A DNA stretch of 38,872 nt. It comes from Bradyrhizobium sp. BRP22 (GTDB taxonomy: Bacteria > Pseudomonadota > Alphaproteobacteria > Rhizobiales > Xanthobacteraceae). How positions within the stretch are numbered: position 1 is the stretch's first letter; every line of letters starts with the position of its first letter. Position numbers and translations under genes: made by a program. The notes beneath the pieces were generated by a model. It saw nothing but the letters and a program-made list of their open reading frames with translations. It made no database searches and was not told the origin of the DNA. This document shows positions 34,971-38,872 of this stretch, in pieces. The stretch spans positions 1 to 38,872 of the forward strand of contig NZ_JADYVX010000052.1 in NCBI RefSeq assembly GCF_020194175.1, written 5' to 3'.

Positions 34971-35798
34971 ATGGCAATGCATCAGGTCAACCCGCAAGGC
35001 GGCAAGCTCGCCGCGCTCGATCCGATCTGGGAGCGGATCAGGAGCGAGGCTGAAGATATCGTTCGCCACGAGCCCGAGCTTGCCACCTTCATCTATTCCG
35101 CGGTGCTGCATCACGAGCGCCTGGAAGATTCCATCGTGCATCGGCTGGCTGAACGGCTCGACCATTCGGCGCTGTCGGGCGATCTGATCCGCCAGACCTA
35201 TGATGAGGCGTTGCGCGATCAGCCCGACATCGGCAACGCCTTCCGCGCCGATCTCGTCGCCGTCTACGACCGCGATCCCGCGACCTCGCGCTTCATCGAT
35301 CCGTTGCTCTACTTCAAGGGCTTCCATGCGCTGCAGACGCATCGGCTTGCGCACTGGCTCCTCATGAAGGGCCGCAAGGATTTCGCTTTCTATCTGCAGA
35401 GCCGCTCCTCGGAAGTCTTCCAGACCGACATCAATCCGGCCGCCAAGATCGGTCGCGGCATCTTCCTCGATCACGCGACAGGTTTTGTGTGCGGCGAGAC
35501 CGCGGTCATCGACGATGACGTCTCGATCCTGCATGGCGTCACCCTCGGCGGCACCGGCAAGGAGAACGAGGATCGTCATCCGAAGATTCGCCACGGTGTG
35601 ATGATCGGCGCCGGCGCCAAGATCCTCGGCAATATCGAGGTCGGTCATTGCGCGCGCATCGCGGCGGGCTCGGTCGTGGTCAAGCCGGTGCCGCACAACG
35701 TCACCGTCGCCGGCGTGCCCGCAAAGATCGTGGGCGAAGCCGGCTGCGCCGAGCCGTCGCGTACCATGGACCAGATGCTCAACGCCATCGGGCTTTGA
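34971..35798 (+). CDS. cysE: Serine O-acetyltransferase
   Basis: A 275-residue serine acetyltransferase, which makes O-acetylserine for cysteine synthesis. The N-terminal helical domain (about 1-135) contains DPIWERIRSEAEDIVRHEPE, FYLQSRSSEVFQTDINPAAK leads into the left-handed beta-helix, and the catalytic His-containing FLDHATGFVCGETAVI and GVTLGGTGKENEDRHPKI segments follow. The C-terminus after the helix is short (TMDQMLNAIGL), lacking the terminal Ile-rich tail known from E. coli. The ATG at 34971 is preferred for GAGG eight bases upstream; an ATG at 34977 is the alternative. It follows repeats and an inverted repeat that may control it. Confidence 0.93.
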   Translation: MAMHQVNPQGGKLAALDPIWERIRSEAEDIVRHEPELATFIYSAVLHHERLEDSIVHRLAERLDHSALSGDLIRQTYDEALRDQPDIGNAFRADLVAVYDRDPATSRFIDPLLYFKGFHALQTHRLAHWLLMKGRKDFAFYLQSRSSEVFQTDINPAAKIGRGIFLDHATGFVCGETAVIDDDVSILHGVTLGGTGKENEDRHPKIRHGVMIGAGAKILGNIEVGHCARIAAGSVVVKPVPHNVTVAGVPAKIVGEAGCAEPSRTMDQMLNAIGL

Positions 35799-35843
35799 TT
35801 TCATTCGTATTTCGCGATCGTTTGATTGCAAATATTAGATTGT

Positions 35844-35866
35844 GCCAGAGCCGAAAAGGCTCTGGC
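35844..35866 (+). terminator. Hairpin after cysE
   Basis: A 9-bp perfect stem gccagagcc/ggctctggc with loop gaaaa, 45 bases after the cysE stop. No long T run follows, so termination efficiency is uncertain. Confidence 0.45.
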
Positions 35867-35928
35867 GATTGCCGCCGTCCCGTCCTAAAACTCCGTCCCA
35901 AAATCATCGACCCGATTGGAGATCGCCC

Positions 35929-36141
35929 GTGGACGTTCAGGAAGTCAGGAAGCTTGACGCATATCTCAAACGCGTCTTCGGTAATCCCAAGATCCGCGTC
36001 GTGCCGCGGCCCAAGAAAGACGACTCGGCCGAAGTCTATATCGGCGAGGAGTTCGTCGGCGTCCTCTTCGTCGATGACGAGGACGACGATCGCTCGTTCC
36101 AATTCCAGATGGCAATCCTCGAAGAGGATCTGGCGGAGTAG
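35929..36141 (+). CDS. DUF3126 family protein
   Basis: A 70-residue acidic protein. The start is GTG at 35929, with GGAG nine bases before it; there is no ATG in the family's conserved N-terminus (VDVQEVRKLDAYLKRVFGN). The middle has RVVPRPKKDDSAEVYIG and FVGVLFVDDEDDDRSFQFQM. I recognise this as the DUF3126 family, common and conserved in alphaproteobacteria. Function unknown. It follows cysE in the same direction and may lie on a separate transcript because of the hairpin between them. Confidence 0.85.
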   Translation: MDVQEVRKLDAYLKRVFGNPKIRVVPRPKKDDSAEVYIGEEFVGVLFVDDEDDDRSFQFQMAILEEDLAE

Positions 36142-36156
36142 ACTGCGCAGGTGTGT

Positions 36157-36302
36157 GGGGTGGGCACGCTGCGCTTTGCCCGCCCCTACGAAATAGCTGG
36201 CCGAGCAGGCTTGTCGGTCAAGACCGTCATTGCGAGCGAAGCGAAGCAATCCACGCCTTAGCGAGCGGCACTATGGATTGCTTCGCTCCGCTCGCAATGA
36301 CG
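36157..36302. repeat. Palindromic repeats, families G and F (copy 2)
   Basis: gggtgggcacgctgcgctt with the inverted cccgcccctac (36157-36189) is a short element of which a partial relative lies at 16741-16765. At 36224-36302 the arms ccgtcattgcgag and ctcgcaatgacg match the element at 22065-22150. They lie between convergent genes. Confidence 0.75.
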
Positions 36303-36308
36303 TCGGTG

Positions 36309-37019
36309 TTACCCCTTCGGGCCGCGCAATTGCGTCGTCAGGCGGTCCATCGCGCTGGCGACGTCACGCCAGTGTGAGAGCCAGCTTCGTGGAAAGCGGA
36401 AGGTGAGGTCGGCACCGTCGACGCGGCGTTCGCTCAGGCACATGCCGGGTGTGGGCGTGTCCCTCGTGCAGCGGGCGCTGAAGGCAGGCGACGTCGCCGT
36501 GAACAGATCCTCGCCGCCATAGGGCGAGCCGTCGCGGAATGCGCGCGCCGTCAGGCCATCATCCGTGCTATCAGCTTGATCGAGATAGCGCGGATAGATC
36601 GTGCGCAGGCGGATGTCGGGGGCGAGCTGATCGTGATGCGCAGCGATCGAGACGAAGATCCTGTCGATCGGCTGCACTCTGTCCTCCACCGTCTCGGCGC
36701 TGACATGTTTCTGCGGCGCCGGCGGTGCGAGCGAGGGATAGGCGAAACTGAGATCGACGCGCTCCTGCGCGCCCGAGTGGCGCTGGATCTTCATGCGCAC
36801 CGCCGCAGTCGGCACGTTGAACAGCGTGCCGCCGACGCTGACCGGCAGCTGCGATGGATCGCTCAGGGACACGGTGGTCCAGGTCGGCCACAACAGGTAG
36901 GTGACCAGCGCGATCGCGCCGCAGGCCAGGACGGCCGCGGAGAGAATCGGGACGATGTGGGCGCGCGGATTCCTGCGCGTGTCGCGCGCAAGGTGCTGGG
37001 CCGTCGAGAGCAATGTCAT
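36309..37019 (-). CDS. Single-span membrane protein of unknown function
   Basis: A 236-residue protein with a short basic N-terminus, one membrane helix at about residues 23-45 (IVPILSAAVLACGAIALVTY) and a periplasmic domain of about 190 residues. The domain has two cysteines, in SARCTRDTPTPGMCLSER, probably a disulfide, and a C-terminal amphipathic stretch. I know it only as a conserved bradyrhizobial hypothetical protein; no catalytic motif is visible. The ATG has a weak ribosome site. It converges on DUF3126. Confidence 0.7.
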   Translation of the reverse strand: MTLLSTAQHLARDTRRNPRAHIVPILSAAVLACGAIALVTYLLWPTWTTVSLSDPSQLPVSVGGTLFNVPTAAVRMKIQRHSGAQERVDLSFAYPSLAPPAPQKHVSAETVEDRVQPIDRIFVSIAAHHDQLAPDIRLRTIYPRYLDQADSTDDGLTARAFRDGSPYGGEDLFTATSPAFSARCTRDTPTPGMCLSERRVDGADLTFRFPRSWLSHWRDVASAMDRLTTQLRGPKG

Positions 37020-37240
37020 CGAGCGAGAATGGATTGGTTCGCGTAATCCCGAATCATCCCGTCAATATGCCACGTCGCAGCCGACGTCCGCATGATTTCG
37101 CCGAATCCGGCAAGCGGTGAGCCATGCGCAAACGCGGCGGCGCCGCGTGCATGTTAACCCTTTCTTAAGGATGATGTGGCGGCGGAGCGGCAATTTTGCC
37201 AAAGGAAGCGCGCGGTCTGTTGAGTAGCGGAAAGTTTGCC

Positions 37241-37570
37241 ATGTCGCCCGATGCGCTGAACTCGTTCTTTGCCCTCTGCATCGGCTTCGCGTTCGCCGGT
37301 GCACTCGCCAGCGGCTATCAGGCAATGGCGCAGCGGCCCGCCGGCTTCGGCCTGTTGCAGGAAGGCGCGGCGCCGAGGACGTTCGCCGCGGTGCCGTTCC
37401 TGGTGTTCGCTGCGCCCTTCATCATCATGCGCAATACGCTGCGCGGCGCCAGGATCGAGCGCCGCCGCTTCGAATTCGTGATGATGGCGACCATCATCGC
37501 CGGCTTCTGGAGCCTGATGTCGGGCACCTTCTTCCTGATGACGCTGCGCGCCGCCGGCGTTCTGGTCTGA
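37241..37570 (+). CDS. Small membrane protein, possibly DUF6949
   Basis: A 109-residue protein with about three hydrophobic segments: FFALCIGFAFAGALASGY (8-25), FAAVPFLVFAAPFIIM (about 49-64) and MATIIAGFWSLMSGTFFLMT (about 81-100). The MSPDALNSFFAL start looks like the DUF6949 family, which I recall only tentatively. The ATG at 37241 has GGAAAG about ten bases upstream; an upstream TTG frame at 37196 is less likely. Inner-membrane, function unknown. Confidence 0.7.
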   Translation: MSPDALNSFFALCIGFAFAGALASGYQAMAQRPAGFGLLQEGAAPRTFAAVPFLVFAAPFIIMRNTLRGARIERRRFEFVMMATIIAGFWSLMSGTFFLMTLRAAGVLV

Positions 37571-37602
37571 ACGCTGCTTTCACCGCTGTTCCCGCAGCTC
37601 CA

Positions 37603-37676
37603 GACGCGTTTTCTCGACGCGAACCGGTGTCTACCCTCGGATCAAGTCCGAGGGTATGCTTCGCTTGAGAACGCTT
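37603..37676. repeat. Palindromic repeat, family K, interrupted by a 23-base palindrome
   Basis: gacgcgttttctcgacgcgaa and the inverted acttcgcttgagaacgc-type sequence form an outer element. Inside it lies accctcgga-tcaag-tccgagggt (37633-37655), a 9-bp stem with 5-base loop. It separates the membrane protein from the carbonic anhydrase gene. Confidence 0.55.
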
Positions 37677-37740
37677 TGGCCGCTCGCTTGAAAAGCCTTT
37701 GACCGCTGTGCCAATGTCGTCCTCGAAAGAGGAGACATCC

Positions 37741-38271
37741 ATGGCGATCTACGAACTGGACGGGCAGGGGCCCGATCTGCCGGCCGACGGCAATTATTTC
37801 ATCGCGGAAACCGCTGCCGTGATCGGCAAGGTGCGCATCAAGAGCGGGGCAAGCGTGTGGTTCGGCGCGGTGCTGCGCGGCGACAATGAGTGGATCGAGG
37901 TCGGCGAAGGCTCCAACGTCCAGGACAATTCCACCTGTCACACCGATCTCGGCTTTCCGCTTGTGATCGGCAAGAACGTCACTGTCGGCCACAACGTCAT
38001 CCTGCACGGCTGCACGCTGGAAGACGGCGCCTTGGTCGGCATGGGATCGACCGTGATGAACGGCGCGCGCATCGGCCGGGAGAGCATCGTCGGCGCGGGT
38101 TCCGTCATTACCGAGGGCAAGGAGTTTCCGCCGCATTCGCTGATCATCGGCTCCCCGGCGCGCGTGATCCGGACATTGGATCCCACGCAGGTCGCCAAGA
38201 TGGGAAGTGCGGCGAAGTTCTATCAGCTCAACGGACCGCGCTTCAAAAACGGCCTCCGCAAGATCGGTTGA
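37741..38271 (+). CDS. Gamma-class carbonic anhydrase family protein
   Basis: A 176-residue left-handed beta-helix protein of the gamma-carbonic anhydrase/YrdA/PaaY type. The zinc-binding histidines read His67 (NSTCHTDLG), His84 (VTVGHNV) and His89 (ILHGC). A YFIAETAAVIGKVRI N-terminal repeat and a VGMGSTVMNGARIG repeat follow the hexapeptide pattern. It has a C-terminal helix (LDPTQVAKMGSAAKFY). The AGGAGA before the ATG at 37741 is a good ribosome site. Activity is likely hydration of CO2 or a related metal role but is not shown. Confidence 0.88.
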   Translation: MAIYELDGQGPDLPADGNYFIAETAAVIGKVRIKSGASVWFGAVLRGDNEWIEVGEGSNVQDNSTCHTDLGFPLVIGKNVTVGHNVILHGCTLEDGALVGMGSTVMNGARIGRESIVGAGSVITEGKEFPPHSLIIGSPARVIRTLDPTQVAKMGSAAKFYQLNGPRFKNGLRKIG

Positions 38272-38290
38272 AAAGCCGGACGCCCCGTCG

Positions 38291-38458
38291 TCACGTATCC
38301 TCGGATTCGTTTGCCTCTGTCGCGGAGGCCACCTGCTCGTGGCCCGCGGCCCACAGTGCATGTTGTTCGCTGCCGTCGGGATAGGGATTGGCCTCGGCTG
38401 GAATGTTTTCGCGCGCCGCCTGCTGCCCCTGCTCAAACGGATCCGGATCTGTCGTCAT
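38291..38458 (-). CDS. Rmf/CrpP-like small protein
   Basis: A 55-residue acidic protein, DPFEQGQQAARENIPAEANP then YPDGSEQHALWAAGHEQVAS. The pattern G-x-x-A-x-R-x-x-x-x-x-x-x-N-P-Y-x-x-x-x-x-x-x-x-W-x-x-G-x is that of ribosome modulation factor and its rhizobial relatives. Rmf-like proteins reduce ribosome activity in stationary phase; whether this one does is unknown. Its ATG overlaps the stop codon of the upstream RHH-like gene by four bases (ATGA), so translation is coupled. It converges on the carbonic anhydrase gene with 19 bases between the stops. Very short, so easily missed. Confidence 0.7.
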   Translation of the reverse strand: MTTDPDPFEQGQQAARENIPAEANPYPDGSEQHALWAAGHEQVASATEANESEDT

Positions 38459-38679
38459 GCGTGACGTCCTTTCCTCAGCTTCGGCGACTTCGCGGCATCG
38501 GGTTTCGATTGCGCGGCGCTCTTGCGTAATGCATCGCGCAGATCGATCGGAATACCGTGTTTCTTGAGCAGGTCCGCGAACGCCTCGTCAGCCAATTCCT
38601 GAAACGTCGCCATCCTGTCGCGCCCGAGCTGCTTGAGCTTGTCGAACGTATCTTCGTCGAAAGCGATCAGTTTGCGCAT
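38455..38679 (-). CDS. Small RHH/CopG-like protein
   Basis: A 74-residue protein starting MRKLIAFDEDTFDKLKQLGR and continuing with MATFQELADEAFADLLKKHG, a beta strand plus two helices like the ribbon-helix-helix fold. The C-terminal 25 residues are basic (KSPKLRKGRHA). AAGGTG precedes the ATG at 38679. It overlaps the Rmf-like gene by four bases. Could be a DNA-binding regulator or an antitoxin-like protein, but no toxin is beside it. Confidence 0.6.
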   Translation of the reverse strand: MRKLIAFDEDTFDKLKQLGRDRMATFQELADEAFADLLKKHGIPIDLRDALRKSAAQSKPDAAKSPKLRKGRHA

Positions 38680-38787
38680 TCTCGCACCTTGCATCGCGTA
38701 AGGTCCAATGGCTCCCCGACCGTTTGGTTCCGGTAGGGAACGGCCGGCTTCGGCTGTCGTTAGCGATACAGGATAAGGGAGACGCTT

Positions 38788-38872
38788 ATGATCAGGAAAT
38801 CGCTTGCGGTCGTCATCACTGCCTTCGCTGTTCTCGCGGCACCTGCGACGTCGCTTGCCCAAGGCGGTGGAG
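38788..38872 (+). CDS. N-terminus of an exported protein (cut by window end)
   Basis: The ATG at 38788 has AAGGGAG just upstream. The visible residues, MIRKSLAVVITAFAVLAAPA then TSLAQGGG, form a signal peptide with an SLAQ-type site. The rest lies beyond the window, so the function cannot be told. Confidence 0.65.
   Translation, partial: MIRKSLAVVITAFAVLAAPATSLAQGGG

Overview
This is a GC-rich chromosomal window from an alphaproteobacterium, most likely Bradyrhizobium or a close relative in the Nitrobacteraceae. The assignment rests on recalled families, not searches: a DUF3551 secreted protein, a DUF3126 protein, an Irr-type iron control element, and palindromic intergenic repeats of types common in bradyrhizobia. 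I see no rRNA, CRISPR array, transposase, integrase or phage gene, so this looks like core or stable chromosome. One tRNA gene, Leu(TAA), is present.

Layout. 1-2228: a Tat-exported alpha/beta hydrolase and a group D flavin monooxygenase, both on the minus strand. 2364-6100: a TonB-dependent siderophore receptor followed by a PepSY membrane protein, with a strong iron control element upstream. 6345-9708: a minus-strand triad of circularly permuted ATP-grasp, alpha-E and transglutaminase-like proteins, a widespread but biochemically unexplained set. 9934-12036: a CinA-type protein, a xanthine phosphoribosyltransferase and a cysteine-containing protein of unknown function. 12107-15920: a MetE-like protein with a small exported partner, diverging from a glutathione S-transferase, a DsbA-fold isomerase and a quinone oxidoreductase. 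16038-17660: a lipoprotein, the C-terminal remnant of an alpha/beta hydrolase and a crotonase.

17822-28967 is the largest functional block: amidase, M20 amidohydrolase, M81 metallopeptidase, a two-domain ABC ATPase, two permeases and an M20 carboxypeptidase on the minus strand, with the solute-binding protein divergent on the plus strand. Together they would import a peptide-like compound and cut its amide bonds inside the cell. The substrate is unknown.

29048-38872 is a region of small and poorly known genes: two mini-proteins, a DUF3551 protein, tRNA-Leu, a lipoprotein, an FAD monooxygenase with a zinc-finger protein, an orphan membrane protein, an alpha/beta hydrolase, cysE, DUF3126, two membrane proteins, a gamma-carbonic anhydrase, an overlapping pair encoding an RHH-like and an Rmf-like protein, and the start of an exported protein cut by the window edge.

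Many intergenic gaps hold palindromic repeats of about ten families. Several occur twice here, and some have been co-opted: one supplies the Shine-Dalgarno sequence of a gene and another forms the C-terminus of a coding region. No clearly new multi-gene system is evident. The best candidates for unexplained biology are the ATP-grasp/alpha-E/transglutaminase triad, the peptide-uptake and hydrolase block, and the Ada-like cysteine protein.
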